A stretch of DNA of 64,000 bases, taken from contig NC_088176.1 of the NCBI RefSeq assembly GCF_028769735.1, positions 18,778,501 to 18,842,500 on the forward strand, given 5' to 3'. The DNA is from Zonotrichia leucophrys gambelii (Eukaryota > Chordata > Aves > Passeriformes > Passerellidae). Positions within the stretch are counted from its first letter, which is position 1. The number at the start of each line of letters is the position of its first letter. The notes under the pieces were generated by a model. It ran no database searches and had not been told where the DNA came from. It worked only from the letters and a program-made list of their open reading frames with translations. A program made the position numbers and the translations under genes. This document shows, one piece after another, positions 10,111 through 22,985 of the stretch.

Positions 10111-13100
10111 TTGCTGTTTCCACTGCAGTAGCTCCTGACAGGGCAAGTGGACTGAACTGGGATGCTGTGCAGTGCTACAGGGACAGCCATTCCCAGTGCT
10201 AAGGAGATCATGAGGGCAAATTGAACTGGTGAGCCTTTCACCTAGTGAAGAGGGAGGGAACCAAAGCCCAAAGATGAGGTGCTTCAGTCCAGGTCCTACA
10301 GACAATCGCTGTCTGAGCTGCCTACCAGCCTCAGACCATAAGTGTCCCCCTTCCAGTCCCCAGTCCTTGAGCCTAGTTTGCATCTCTGTGTGATCTCAGG
10401 AATCCGTGCAGGAGTGGGGAGATGAGTGGGGTTTCATACCTCAGTGTGTACCCTGCTAGGGAGCACAGCATTACCACAGTTCTGAGCCCACCCTCCACTG
10501 AGGACACAAAACCAGGTCCTCAGCCCAGACACTGAGGTTTATCCTTCAGGGACCTGCATTGCAGAGGTACCTTCAACAAGCCATGGCCATTGCCAGCTCT
10601 TCTCTGAGAGACTGGGGCTGGTTCTTTCCCTTCAGCTGACAGCCAGGAGAGCCACCTGAGGGGTGGAGGGAGATGGAGAGGGAGAAATCAGATATATCAG
10701 TCTTAGTCAGTATGACTGCTGATGGAGCCTGTGCTCTGTCCAAAGATATATCCTAATGCCTCCCATTCAGTTTGCACATAGTTTCTTTATGCTTTGCTTA
10801 GTGTCCTTGAAGCAAAGGCAATTGGTTTCTCCTCTCCTCTGGGCATCATGTTGATTCAAGTGGCTCCAGACCCCTGCAGAGCCACAGCAGCTGCCAATTG
10901 TTCTGACAAGCTAGGATCAAATCTCAGAGAAGAGCAGGCCTGGGACTGTCACGCTTACCTGGCCAAGTTCAGGCCAGGGCTCCTTCTACCCCACAGCAGA
11001 GGAGAAGCAAACTTCTGCAACTGCAGATCAGCACAGTCAGAAGTGGCAAGAAGTGACTAACACATCTTACAGACAGGAACCAGGCCATGCTTCTCCTCAT
11101 GTCTCTTTCATCTGCAAAAATGAAATAGTAGGTTTTGTGCTCACATTTTGTCTGGGACAATTACTAGGATCCAGCGCAGTAGCCCAGACTCAGCATTAAG
11201 GGCCTTCTGCAACCACTGAGTTATAAATAGCATCTGGCTAACCAGGCTGAGAATTTAGAAGTGTCCCAACATGGGCACTGCAGCTACTGTCACCATCTAG
11301 GCAAAACTGTCAGCTGCAGGAGACCTGTTCCTGATCAATATCCCTCGAGATCAAGAGTGGTCCCAAGTCCTGGCAGGACTGGGTGCCTGGGAGGAAAGCC
11401 CTATCCACATATCCAGCTGTGAAGAGCACCAGGAAGGTCTCTGCTGCTCACATGTGGCCCTGTGCCCAGCAATCCCTGTCAGGAAGAAGGAAGGCAAGGC
11501 TCTTCCCTGGGTTCTTGTCCAGCTTAGTAAACTCTCCTCCAGCCCTGGGTGCACTGTCCCTCTGCAACACTGGCATAAACGGGATGGCCAATCTGCTACG
11601 CATGAGAGAATTCCAGTCTTGGCTGAATGTTCCCGATCCACAATGACCTTTGTTCCAACAGTGAATGGTGTTAACCTCAACTTTCTGTGTTTGGGCTCCC
11701 TGCCCAGCTTTATGGTTAAGCGTTACAGCAGTGTCTTTCCCACTGCTCAGTTTCTCTCTTGGAAAAGATCTCCTTTCTGCAATGCTGCAGTTAGACCTGT
11801 TTGACCTTTCCCTCTCATGTGGATGCCCAGACAAGTCAGAGGGGGCTGGGCAAAGATGGGCAATGTCCTCACACCACAAAAACAGACAATTTACCTGATT
11901 GCCTGCACCATTCCATCTAGGACTTCCTCAAGGCTTGCTCTTCAGTTCTGCCTGCAGCCACAGTCAAGGTCAGGCTATGTTTTCCCTCCAACTCACACTG
12001 CAAACACCAGTGGTCAACCCTGAATGACCCATTCAGCTGGTCCCTGCTGATCTCTGGCCATGAGACGTGGCTCACCCCACACTGACCTTCAGAGCCACCT
12101 CCTTCTGCTTTGTTGTGGCTTTAGAAATCACTTGAGCATGAAAGCCCTGGGCACAGGAAGTCCATCAGGGCAATTGTGCCCCAAATCCCACGTTCCTCAT
12201 CTCTTATCCTATTGCAGCCCCTTTCTTCTGAACCATCCTGTTGGGGTTATGCACCTCAGTCCTGCATAAAACAAGACATCTAATTCTCCTTGTGAATCCA
12301 TGCCCTGCCTCTCAGTTCAGAGAATAAGCCTGGTCCTGTTGGTTTTCAGCTATTTTGGTATAATGGCTGTCTTTCACTCGGTGTATGGGACAGAGTCTTG
12401 GTCGTGCTTAGGCCTGATATTTCTGATCTGTAGGTAAAAATAGCAAAAAATAGTGACTATTACTGCACCTAAACCTTACAAAACAGTCACAGCTGCAAGC
12501 AGAACTAGGGCAAGCATTGAGAAAATGTTGTAGAAATGTTTCAGTTTCAATATCATTTCTGTATAGTAGGGTTGCAATGGGATTTCCTGAAGAATGTGTG
12601 TAGAAATTAAAAGCTCTTTTTCTAATAGATTCCTTCAGCTTTCTAAAGCGTATTTTTATTGGCATTATTTTAGAAGAATTTTTCTCCGTTTGGAAATATT
12701 TTTCATAGAAGTATGAAGCCTCTTCAGTCAACTTTGGTTACAGATAGGAGTTTTAAAACTGGGATTAAATATGATGGAAAACAGAGTGCATTTCTACTGA
12801 TGGCAATTCTTCATGCAGATTTGACCTTTGGGGGAAGAGGAAGGTTGTTTTGTAACCAAAATATTCTCTTGCCAAAAATGTTGCCCTGGTAACTGATGCT
12901 GTAGAGAGCAGCCTGGGTCCTTACACTATCCATTAAAGAGAATCTGACTCAGGAGAGCAAGGGGTGGATGCTGGAGAGCTGTCTGGTGATGGCTGAGAGG
13001 GGCTGGAGGTGCCAGACATGCCTGTGTGAGGAGGAGGGAGGAAGTGTGGGATGAAGAGCCAAGAGCAATGAGTGCCAGATGAGGCTCACAGGGGCTCAGG

Positions 13101-13469
13101 TGGTTTGACAGACAGATAGGGGCAGAGATGGTGTTGGAGGCTGTAGGGGCATGGCAGTATCCATATGCATGAAGGGTCTCATGCAATGCCTTTCCCAAGA
13201 TGCAGTGGTGTTTTGAGATTCCCTCCCTGCTGCAGCAAAGATTGTTTTCTGGGCATCTCCTTTCCTTAACCCCCAGCTGTAGTCATTCCACACCAGCCTC
13301 AGCCCCACCTTCCTGGCCCCATCACCCCCACTTCACCAGTAATGAGGGGGGATGTGTGGTCTGCCTTTCCTGTGCTCCTGAGCTTCCCTCTGGATCCCAG
13401 CAACAAGTTTAATTGGAAAAAACAAGGCTGACTTGGAGGCAAGGCAAGGAGGCAGGGAGAGCCTGTGCC
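10111..13469. other. Non-coding stretch, no gene recognised
   Basis: About 3.4 kb of ordinary bird-like sequence with no clear repeats. The longest frames (116 codons plus and 143 codons minus at about 11450-11880) overlap each other in opposite directions and lack recognisable domains. 12440-12740 is AT-richer. Nothing further is supported. Confidence 0.55.
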
Positions 13470-13745
13470 AGCTGACACCATGATCGATTACCTGGAACTC
13501 CACCTGACACTGAAATTAGGGTTTTTTAATGATAGGCCGACTCTCCCTGGATGTGAAATTCAAATGATCTCCAAAGCTTCCCTGTGACCATCAGTCGCTG
13601 CACGCAGTGGTACACGCCACATGCAGGTACTTTGTCTCTGTCACTGCTGAAAGGACATTGTTATTACCAACAACTCTTTGTATTAACCAGTCTCCTACCT
13701 AATAGACAACACTTTACGTTCTGCACCGTTACCCAGTCAGGGCTG
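13470..13745. promoter_or_regulatory. Candidate regulatory island 5
   Basis: A patch with CACCTG E-box (13501-13506), TTTTTTAATGATAGGCCGAC, an AAATGATC word, then AACAACTCTTTGTATTAACC and intact CpGs (CAGTCGCTGCACGCAG, ACACGCCAC, TTTACGTTCTGCACCGTTA). The CpG words in a locally AT-rich context suggest constraint. No reading frame is supported. Confidence 0.4.
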
Positions 13746-15569
13746 CTGTGTGCCTGAGAGACACACGCTTCCCCTCAGCTCCCCTGGGGCAATGGAAAGC
13801 CAGTGCTTAAAAAGAGACACCAAAATGGAGGATGCACACGCACCTTGCTCCCCTGCTGCCTGCTCTCTCTTGTGTTGGGGGGTGGTTTTCATTTCTTCTC
13901 AACTGCAGGCCCACAGCACAAACTGGTGGGGCAGGGGCTGCCTGCACTGGGGTGTGCCAAGGTGCCAAGGTGCCTGGCAAGTAGGTAATTGCCTGAGTTT
14001 CTTTTGGATGACAGAGGGGAGTTTTTCCTCCCATGGATATCTTTCCCATCCCAGGGCAAAAGTGGGGGGAAGCAATACTCCAGGCAGTTTTCCCCATCTT
14101 TATCATGCTTGGTGAGCCATTAAGGAAGTCCCTGGTGCACTGGTGGCCTCCCATGCCTGGACAGGGTGAGAGAAAAGCCATCTCATCCAAGAGTCCACAG
14201 TGTTGCTGAGCCCTGTGTATCTCAAAGCTTTGGGACCTCAGTGGAGGGATTGTCACTGCTGGTGGAAGCTGTCCCCTAAGATGTGGTCCCCACCTTTCTT
14301 CCTCATCTCTTGACCCTTTTTGCCTGGCTCTCTGGAAGGCAGAAGGTAGGTAATGGCTGGGAGTGAGAGAGACCAGGAGCTATTCTGTGGCCATGACCTG
14401 AGCATTGACTGTCTTTTCTTACAGGAGATGACAAGCAGAAGGACCAGTTTTCTCCTTCTGATGGGCAAGGATGGAAAGGAGGTGATGATAAAAAAAGAAG
14501 GGGATTTAAAAAAGTTAAATAATGTAAATACAGCATAGAGAGCAGAAGCCTGTAAGCCACCATGCATTAAGCAGGATTTCCTACATCTTCTTGCTTTACT
14601 AAATGAAGATTTGGAAATCCACATGGAGGGAAGAAGTCCTAACACAGAGAGTGCTGTGGTTATAGAGTCTTCTAGCAGCACTGTGGAAGGCTTCATCTCC
14701 AAAGGGAGTCTTTGGCTGTATCAAAAAAGTGTCAACAAGGAGGGAACACAAATTCTGAAAAGTGGAGATGTTGGGAGGAAAAGGGAAAGGTCCTGCCTCT
14801 GAAACTGTTCACTGCAAATTCAGATTTCCCCCCATGGGAGACACAGTGAGAAGGTTAGATGGGGACACCAAATGTTTCCAGCTCCAGCAGGAATTGCTTT
14901 GGGCTGTGTTGAATGAGAAAAGGTAGACACACATGGGTCTGGACAGAGCTGCAGGAAGCTATAATTCAGACCTTCTGGTTTGCCTCAGCAAGTGAAATAC
15001 TGGGTGATGACACTGACATTTTTTCAAAGACTGACCTCTACAATGCCCATTTCTTCCTTCAGTTAGGTACCAGCATTGGCATATTTAATAATATACACCA
15101 TGCAGCCTCAGTTTCCCCCTGGTTATGAGATGTTTCCTGCATTTGATAACTTTTGGACATCTTTGACAAGGAAATGCACTATGAGTTGCCATGGAAAAAA
15201 TCGCGTTCTCTCAGTGCTTCAACTCTCCCTCCCCATTTTACTTATATTGTTGAAGCTTGCCTTTTCTTAAGTGAATGCTCTGCACCAAGCAGCCCTTGGC
15301 TGCAGCCTGAGCTCTCCTCTGTGGCCATGCCCTGGGCAGCTCAGACCCCTTCAGTGTGGAAGGGGGTCAGTCCTTCAGGGTGGGGTGGTGCAGTGGGAGG
15401 GCAGTGCTGTGGTTTGGTGGCTCATGGGATGGATGCCTCTGCCTGTCCTGCCCCCAGCCAGCTCAGGGCTGGCACTGGTGCCCTTGGCAGCCCGTGCTGA
15501 TTGTCCTCCAGTGAGGTTCCTGTGGGAGCTGAGCAGAGGGGATGCATGCAGACAACGTTCCCTGCTTTC
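13746..15569. other. Non-coding stretch, no gene recognised
   Basis: Frames up to 149 codons on the minus strand (13807-14256 and 14253-14702) overlap plus-strand frames and show no family features. 14480-14525 is A-rich. No gene, RNA or transposon is supported. Confidence 0.55.
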
Positions 15570-15860
15570 CTCCATCGCCCGGTGAGCAGCCCCTAATCTG
15601 AGGGGCGTGCCAGTATTAATGCCTTTAATAACGACGGATCAGATCGTATGAAGAGTTTTAATTGATGTCTATATCCCTGGAAACATAAAAACAGCCATGT
15701 GAGCGTCTTACCACTATTATTTTATCAAAGGTTTTGACGTGGCTGCTGCATAGGAGATGTCAGGGAAAAAATTCATGTCTGCAAGGCACAAACAGGCGAA
15801 GTAATGGGATATAAATCAAAAACAGTGAAAGGGGAAAGTGGTTAGTCACAAGATCATAGA
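15570..15860. promoter_or_regulatory. Candidate regulatory island 6 with TCF/LEF site
   Basis: AT-rich with retained CpG words (TAACGACGGATCAGATCGTA, GAGCGTC, TTGACGTGG). It holds GTATTAATGCC, TTAATTGATG, a run of TTATTTTAT and a TCF/LEF consensus ATCAAAGG at 15724-15731, then AATGGGATATAAATC. The change in texture from the GC-rich DNA at 15270-15560 is sharp. This is one of the better conserved-element candidates in the window. Confidence 0.48.
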
Positions 15861-17320
15861 GTTTTCACTAAAAGGGAGAGCAGTGAATTCTCAATACAAG
15901 CAGCAGAATCCATTCATTCTATGGTGCCATCAGCCCTTTCTCCCTCCCCGTCCCCAGTACCTCAACCCCCTGCCCTAAGGACACACAGTCCTGGGCCAGG
16001 GCTGGCCATCTTGGATCTGCCTCCTGGTCAGAATGGTGAGTAACATTTCTCTTTTTTGTCCCTTCTTACTTGTACAGAAGCCATGGAAATGTAGCCCAAA
16101 AGCAGGGTTACGAATAGCAGCCCCTTTTCTTTGGCTGATCAAGAGTGTAGCTAACCTTTTGGCAAGTTTGTTTACTTTGCCTCATGCAGTGGTGTGTGAA
16201 CACAAAAATGGTTCTCATTACAGAGGGGACAAACCGAAGTGTGGAAGACAAAAGGAGCTGATAGGTTACTCTAGGCTGGTGCAAAAAGGAGCAAGGAAAG
16301 CATTAATTGAGTTCACCTTGTTTACCTTGGGCCAACTTTAGGACACCACCATGCAATGCCAGGAGGAGATCAGTTGCAGATCTGCTGCTTTTCAGTGACT
16401 ACTTCTGGCCTTCAGGACAAAGGAATGGCTGGGACCATTTTGATGGTTCATGACACTGTTTGACCACATTGTCCCCTTTCCACAGCCAGAGCCCCACAGA
16501 GGTGATCCAGTGGGTAGGACAACCAAGAACCACCTGTGAGACCCTTACAAACCAATCCTACACTGATACTTGGCAATCTAATTGTTTCTTGCAGCCAAAG
16601 TGTCCCATGGGATGTTGTTCTGCCACAGGAAGGTGTTCAAGCTGGTCAACAGCTGGGAAGCCATGAGTACAGCGTGAGAAGGGACTGCCTTTTCCAGGGC
16701 ACTGCTGAGAGGAAGCCTGCAGCATGAATTCCTTGTCCAATTGCTTGGGTTGCAAATGTGAAAACCTGGAGAGGGGGGGTGAGAGTGGAAGGAGGAGAGG
16801 AAGGGAGGAGAGGATGAAAAGGAGGAGAAACTGGTGGATAAAAAGAAATTTGAAAAAAAGTAAGTGAAATATTCAAACTGGAAAGTGATATTATAAAAAA
16901 CTGCAGGGAACACGCTTGAGTGCATTCAAATTTATTCAAACTCTGCATCTGACATTGATGAATGCAACAGCTTTTTCCACAATATGTAGAGCGCACAGGG
17001 CATTTAGGATTGCAGCATCCCTTTCACTGCAGCTGTCTGGGGGCCTGTTCCGAGCGCTGTGGAGACCCCTACTCTGGGCCCTGGCATGCCCCCTTAAAGA
17101 AGAGGCCAGAAGCCATTTGGGAAGGAACAGAAAAACAAACATAGAGGAAGAATTTCAACAAAAGATCATGGAGGACAGATTTCAAGGCTAATCCAGCCTT
17201 ACTGTGTGTGAGGTCTTTATCTTTGTGGCAGGACTCAGTTTCTCCTCTTGCAGTGGTGAAAAGTTCTTTCCAGCATGCATGAATCCATAGGTGGGGGGCT
17301 GTATTGGGATGCACAAAGTT
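15861..17320. other. Non-coding stretch with purine tract
   Basis: No gene is recognised. 16769-16832 is a G/A-rich tract with a G7 run, and its pyrimidine complement produces serine/proline-rich minus-strand frames. Frames of 102-116 codons show no domains. Confidence 0.55.
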
Positions 17321-17425
17321 ATTGTTTTTCTATAGGTCTTATGAAAATTGTATCATTTAATATATTGATCTTTTAAAAAATAATCGTATCGATAATAAAA
17401 ATGCCAAAAAGGCGCCTCAGTGCAA
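17321..17425. promoter_or_regulatory. Candidate short regulatory island 7
   Basis: About 100 bp of AT-rich sequence contains AATATATTGATC, then AATAATCGTATCGATAATAA with two CpGs, then AGGCGCCTC. It is sharply bounded on both sides. ATCGATAA-type words are read by CUT/ONECUT and GATA-like factors in other contexts. The function is inferred. Confidence 0.35.
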
Positions 17426-19289
17426 ATATACTTTGCAAGCAAGGACTTCAAGATCCTGTTCTCTGGCACCCAGTAGCAAAAAGATCATGTGGCTCTGGCC
17501 CAACATAAGACCATGAATGAGTCATCCTCCTGCAGGGAGCACTCTTGCACCCTCTTTGCACGCCTCAGTGGCAGGCTGGCACCCCAAGCGATGACTTCTA
17601 CACTTCCCTCCAATTTCTCCTCCCCTTGCCTGGGAAGCATAGCAGCTTTTAGGAATAACAGGGTACAAAAGAGCTTGAGTCAACAACCACCTGCGACTGT
17701 TCATCTCTAGATTTCATGCTTGCAGGGTTTTTTGGGAAGAGGATGGATGGAGTTATCTTTCCAATGGATGCTCGTGGAAAGAGGTGCAAACCCACCAATG
17801 TGACAAGCAGGCACTGAGAGAGCTCCCACTTTCTCTTCCACCTCTGTGTGTGGACAGAGCTCATCTCTGCAGACTCACAGCACAGCAAGAATTTCCATGG
17901 ACATGCCTTGTGGTACTGAAGCTGGCAGAAGGCTGGGAGGCAGCCTGGAAGACCTGGCACCCTCAGCAGAATGCAGATACTCATAGAGAGGGTAGGATTC
18001 CTTCCTACCTTCCTAGTCTCTCTTCCCACAGACACCTGAGACAATCTCTGATAATTTTATGTTTTTCTGTGTCCAAGGCTTTTGTATCTTCATGTTAGAA
18101 AGGTCACATCAACACTGCAGGCTGAATTCCCCACACGTGATGTAAGAGCAAGTATGTAGCAGTCTGGTGGTTTTTTAAACAAGAGATGTTTTTACAGTGC
18201 CATCATTGCAGACTGTCATGTTTTCCAAAGTGTCTTTCTGCTACTGCACTATATATATAACACCTATAATTTGTTTTAGGCTGTTTTGTCTTTTCTTTCC
18301 TTCTCCTTTTCTTTTCAGATCTTATCTTTTCTGTGCTACTGTGGCTCCATCTTTTGCTCAGATGGAGACTACTGTGTCTGACATATGAAGAAATTGGGCT
18401 GCTCCAAAGGCTGGCCTCCACGGTCTGAGTGGGCCCTGTGAAACAGGGGTTTCCTGCTGTTTGCTCTCCAGGGCTCTGCACAGCTCCTGTCTGAAGGGGC
18501 AGAATGCAGATCTGACTCAGCTCTGGCAGACTCCCTACCAGAGCAGCCACCTGGGAGAAGAGTGTGTGGGTCACTCTGTAGGGCAGCAGCAAATGCTGGG
18601 GCCCATCCTGGTGTGTGCTGAGAAACTGCTGTACCCCAGAATCATGGCTGGACCAGCCTGGAGGCAGTGGGAGCAAGGCCAGGTCCCCAGCAGAGATTAG
18701 TGCATGGAGTCCTCACCTGAATCCTGTCATAGAGATGGGCTGGAGAGGAAGGGAAGTGGTGGGGAAATGCTTCAGGAGCATAGGCATGACAGGTTTTGAA
18801 GAGGGAACTTGATTTGTGCAAGGTAATAAAGGAGTCCAAATTTGAGCCTATTTCCTCCAAGTTCACCTTTTCTGTGGCCCCTTGCTTCTAGCAAGGATCA
18901 TTTCTAAGTCTTTAGGAGGGCCTTTGGTGGAACTGGTAACTGGTTCATGGTGGTTTCAGAAGGCCGCATAGGCCAACGCTGGACAGTCAAAAAGACCAAG
19001 TAAGAAGCAAGAAAGTCCACTGTGTCCTGGGAGCAGGAAACCCTCATAATGTCTCTCTTAGAGTGGCCTTGGGAAATGACACTGCCTTGCCCATGTCCTC
19101 AGAAGGACAGCATCAGAGAGGCCACCTCTCCCCCTCCCACTGTAGGTCAGTCTCTGCAGATGGGCAGGGAAGGCCCTGCCAGCCTGGCATCCTGTTCATG
19201 AGGTCCAATACATGGTTTGGGGATATGTGCTGTGGCCTGACAGGAGAACCAAGAGCTTCTCCCTCTCGCTGTCTCTCATTTTCTCTTTA
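17426..19289. other. Non-coding stretch, no gene recognised
   Basis: Frames of up to 157 codons (minus, 18203-18676) are present on both strands without recognisable families. A TGAGTCA AP-1-type word occurs at about 17518. Nothing further is supported. Confidence 0.55.
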
Positions 19290-19460
19290 GATTGTAGTCA
19301 TGGTGTAAACAAACAAGCTAAACTCTGTGAGATTTACAGTGCCCAGCTTCGGTGGCTTCCAGTGCGGCGCAGTGAGATATTTCTGTACAGGCAGGCTAAG
19401 CACTTTCCATTTTATACCTCAGCGGCTTTATAGCATCTTAAGGATTTCTGTGCATGCCTG
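19290..19460. promoter_or_regulatory. Candidate regulatory island 8 with forkhead site
   Basis: A patch opens with TGTAAACAAAC at 19304-19314, a strong forkhead (FOX) core. It continues with CAGCTTCGGTGGC, AGTGCGGCGCAGTG and a TTTTATACCTCAGCGGCTTT run. Several CpGs sit in otherwise AT-leaning sequence. Enhancer activity is inferred. Confidence 0.42.
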
Positions 19461-19545
19461 GCTTCACTCAGAGGGAAAAAAATCAAGCTTGTAAATAAAT
19501 ACTAAATATATATGAACAAAAAAGACAGAAGGGAAGCGAGAGGGA

Positions 19546-19577
19546 CACGCGCACACACACACGCGCACGCACACTTA
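19546..19577. repeat. (CA)/(CG) alternating repeat, Z-DNA-prone
   Basis: About 30 bp of alternating purine-pyrimidine sequence mixing CA and CG steps (ACACGCGCACAC and ACACGCGCACGCAC). CG-containing alternating tracts are the strongest Z-DNA formers. The retained CpGs suggest low germline methylation or recent origin. A purine-rich tract follows to about 19690. Confidence 0.85.
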
Positions 19578-21459
19578 CCCGCACTGGCAGAGGGAAGCAG
19601 AGAGGAGATGCAGAGATAGAGGGGGCTGAATGAGAGATGGAGAGACAAGAGATAAAAAAGAAAGAGCCAGCTGAGCAGCAAGCTGAGGACGGGCTCTCCT
19701 CCACCACAGCCAGATGGAAAGAAAATAAGCCAGAGTGAGCAGCTTTCTGGCAATTTGGGGAATATTAATTTCCCATCGGGTCAGATGAATGGCTCTGCCT
19801 GAGGTTAAGCTGAAACAGCAGGTGAAGGTGCTCTGCTCTGTCACAGCCCTCAGCCCAAACTCAGGCACCCCCATTGGGCTGCTACCCCTGTACTCTGCCC
19901 CCTTGTCTTTCTGCCTCTCTGCTGTTTGACAAGTCCTTCCTGCAGTCAGATCTGCTCCTCACCCCAGATCAGGAGCAAGCCCCCAGGAGCAGAAGCTGCA
20001 CCTGGCCCTGCAGGGCCCCTGCACTGGTGGCTCCTGGGCTAAGCCACTCTCCTGTGCTCAGTTCCAGTGGGACAAGAGTGGCAGTGTTCTTCCCTCCCAT
20101 TTTTGTGAGTAACCAGGTTTTCTCTCTCCTCTTTGGCAGAAGGACAAAAATACAGCCTTTAGGCTGAAGCAGGATCCCATCAGGGGTCTGGTATCCCCAG
20201 ATTTCAGTCCTAGTGTAGGTAAGGTACCCCCAGAACCCCACTATAAGGCTTGTGTGTCTTTAATATCAGCAACCTTTTCCTTGAATACTTGCTGCCTATG
20301 AACTCCTAGAAATGAGCTCCAAGGCAAGATTTCTGTGCTTTGTGTTTTGTTTTGATGTTAACGTGTTTAATCCCCAGTCAGGATCTTTCACCTGCATCTA
20401 TAATATGGAAAACAAACTCAAGGGCCAGCTGCATATGGCAGGACACAGCAGCAGGGCAGGTTTCCTGTAAGATCCTTTGTCAGTCCCAGCACTTAGCACC
20501 AGCTCCACAGCCCCAGTACGTGAACATGAACCTCGTCCATGCTTTCCAGATCTCACTGCACCTTATTGTCCCAGCACTAGGGTCGGGGCAGTGAAAGAAG
20601 CGACTTCACAGTGCTAACCTAAGGAATCATTGCCAGAGATGGGAGCCAAAGTTTGATTTCTGCAGACCTGCTAATGTGTCATCCAGGGAGACCACACCAC
20701 ACACTGGGTGACATGCAAGCTGACAGCTAGCAGGTGTGATAGAGCTGCTGCAGCTCTGCACAGCGAATGGCAGCCTGCATCCAAATGTGAATGTGGTCAC
20801 CCTCACATCCTGGCCGAGCTGAGCTGAAGGAGCCCTGGGAATAAGGGCTGTGGCCAGGGGTTTTACATACAAACAAGGCCAGTGTGGGGATAGTATGTCT
20901 GCCATGGCTTTTCTGTCACTTGCCTCATGTGGTTTCCCTTCCTTAGTCCTGGCACATGTTGACCTTTCCTGATGTAGGCTGGCTTATCACAGCAGGAGGT
21001 CTGCGTGCTCCAGCTTTTGCCCAGGCTGCTGCTCATGTGAGCATCCAGGACAGGCTAAATGTGTACATTTGGGGAGCAAAAATCTCTGTGCACAATGCTC
21101 AGGGGCATGTCCTGGAGGTGACCTGGATGCCAAGGAGATGTCAATTCACACTTCCTGGGGGAAAAGGCTGCATGCCATGCAGCAAATGCAGGCAAATGCC
21201 TGCAGCTCCCTAGCTTTCCCTTGAATGACCTGCACCATGAAATGCTGCTTATGAAGCTGCCTGAAGTAGCTGGGCCAAATTTTGGTCTTTGTGTGGTGTG
21301 AAAATGCTCATGCAAGGCCCTGCTGGTGTGGCAGTGCCAGGCTTGAGTGCAGCTGGCTCCATCTCCAGATGTGAGCCCACCCTGCTCTCTCCCAGCGCTG
21401 GCTCCTGCCCAGGGCAGAGGGGCTGCTGGGCCGGGGGAAGGGGCTGCCTCCCCTTGGGT
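19578..21459. other. Non-coding stretch, no gene recognised
   Basis: A G/A-rich tract to about 19690, then ordinary G+C-rich DNA. Frames of 83-137 codons overlap on opposite strands. Two adjacent palindromes at 21167-21204 are listed separately. No exon or RNA gene is supported. Confidence 0.55.
21167..21204. repeat. Two adjacent perfect short palindromes
   Basis: GCTGCATG, one base, CATGCAGC (21167-21183) is followed three bases later by TGCAGGCA, two bases, TGCCTGCA (21187-21204). Each has perfect 8-bp arms, and both share GCAG/CTGC words, so they may have arisen by local duplication. No transposon is recognised. Confidence 0.8.
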
Positions 21460-21690
21460 CGCTGACAATTTCTCACCATTCTTTCCGTGCCCGGGACTCG
21501 CTTCCCCTTCTCAGATATTAAGTATTCAAACCTCATTTACATCCTTATTTTTCAATTTGCTGCCACAGTAGTTTAATTTATTCTATATAATTTCTTTTTC
21601 TGAGGGGACATTAATCATTGCCCTGTGCTTTTTGGCGCCTGTGGGATATGTGTGTGTTTTTTTTTTAAATCAATAAAATAAAGCAACCTT
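21460..21690. promoter_or_regulatory. Candidate regulatory island 9
   Basis: Starting at about 21460 the sequence turns from GC-rich to AT-rich, with AGATATTAAGTATTCAAACC, TTTAATTTATTCTATATAA, ACATTAATCATTGCCC and a TTGGCGCC word. It ends in a T tract and an AATAAAATAAAG run. The style is that of a conserved homeodomain-rich element. Confidence 0.42.
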
Positions 21691-21694
21691 CCTT

Positions 21695-21728
21695 CCCTCT
21701 ACCCACCCCCCCACTCCTTCCCACCCCC
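21695..21728 (-). other. G-quadruplex motif on the minus strand
   Basis: Five C runs of 3-7 (G runs on the minus strand) have loops of 4, 1, 7 and 1, meeting the canonical rule. It abuts the AT-rich island at 21460-21690. Folding is inferred. Confidence 0.65.
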
Positions 21729-22660
21729 AACGTGCCCCTTTGCCGGAGGAGAGAAATATCATTTCTCCATCCATTTTTTTACCCCCATTGTTTCCTTCGA
21801 TTTCAGCCCAAACAGATTAACTTGTCTTTTTTATTTCTGATGAAATGCTGTGTGAACAGGGTGTCCGGGTGGGGAGAGCTTCTGGCTGGTGCTGCCCTCT
21901 GTGTCACTCAAAGGGCGGGTTTAGGATGACGTCCCTGCTGAAGCGCTGAAGCCCAGAACCTCTGGAAGGGGAAATTTGGAATTTCCAAAGCCAGGCCTTG
22001 GAAGGAACAAGCCTGCTTTTGTGGAAGGGATGACTGGGGAGGATGCAAAATCACTCAGCCCAAAGAAATGCACACATGCAGCCTTGAAGACAGGGCAATG
22101 TCTGCCATGACATTCTGAGGAAAAAGAGACATAATCATGGGGAAGAAAGAAGAAGGAGAGAGTTTGAAGGAGGAAGAGAGAAATAAAGCAAGAAATAATA
22201 AAAAGGAAAGGCAAAATAATTTGGGAAAAGAAAAAGACCAGAGTGCCAGAGCTTAATGGCATTTCCATTTGACTCTAGCTGATTCAAACACAAGGAAGAG
22301 TGGTTTGTTCTCCAGGCTCAGCCCAGTGTGTGGCTCACGGGGCACAGGCTGCTCTGGTGTGTGCCACAGTGGTGCTGCAGCGTTGTGGGGACACTGGTGG
22401 GGCCCCCCAGGCTGCACAGCAGAGGCCTCCTGCAGGGCACAGCATCACAGGCTCCCCCACCACACACCCCACGTTTTTGTCCCTTACAGCTGCTTTCTTT
22501 TGTTGTTATGTAATCTCCGATAATGAAAGTCCAGTTTGAAGAGGATGCTTAATGTGGTATTAGTCAGTTGAAATATAAGTGTAAATTACATGCCTGCAGC
22601 TAGAAAAAAAATGGTTGCAGCAGAAAACATCCCTCTTTAGTAGCGTAGTATAATCAAGAA
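21729..22660. other. Non-coding stretch with purine-rich tract
   Basis: A GA/A-rich tract runs from about 22138 to 22230. The 115-codon minus-strand frame through it is an artefact of TTC/CTT codons. A small AT-rich patch at 22515-22600 (CTCCGATAATGAAAGTCC, GCTTAATGTGG) has a weakly constrained look. Confidence 0.5.
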
Positions 22661-22985
22661 AGCTGATCAAAAAAGAATTTTGATGAACCAGTATTCCATT
22701 GGAAAATGCAGAATCCTCCAAATTGAACCATTTTTGGAAATGTTAAATGTTGACTGGAATTCTTGACAGAAGTTTGAACTGACCCAAAATGCAATGGATT
22801 ATTTGCTTTGCGTTTCTCATTATATTTGTCAGCTATTTTGCTTTTTGAATGCTATCAAAACAGAAACTTTAACATTATTTTCATGCCTCTGTATTGAATT
22901 TCCTTCAGAATTAACATTATCTTCTGCCCCATTCTGTCCATTTCATTTTTCATTTCACCTCATGATAAAAATAAATGTAGAAATA
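22661..22985. mobile_element. Possible decayed AT-rich sauropsid repeat
   Basis: The patch is built from recurrent words TTTTGATGAA, CATTGGAAAATGC, AAATTGAA and TTTCATTTTTCATTTC. This resembles an old AT-rich interspersed repeat of turtles and birds with GAAA/TTTC symmetry. Recognition is by pattern memory. It could instead be simple low-complexity sequence. Confidence 0.3.
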
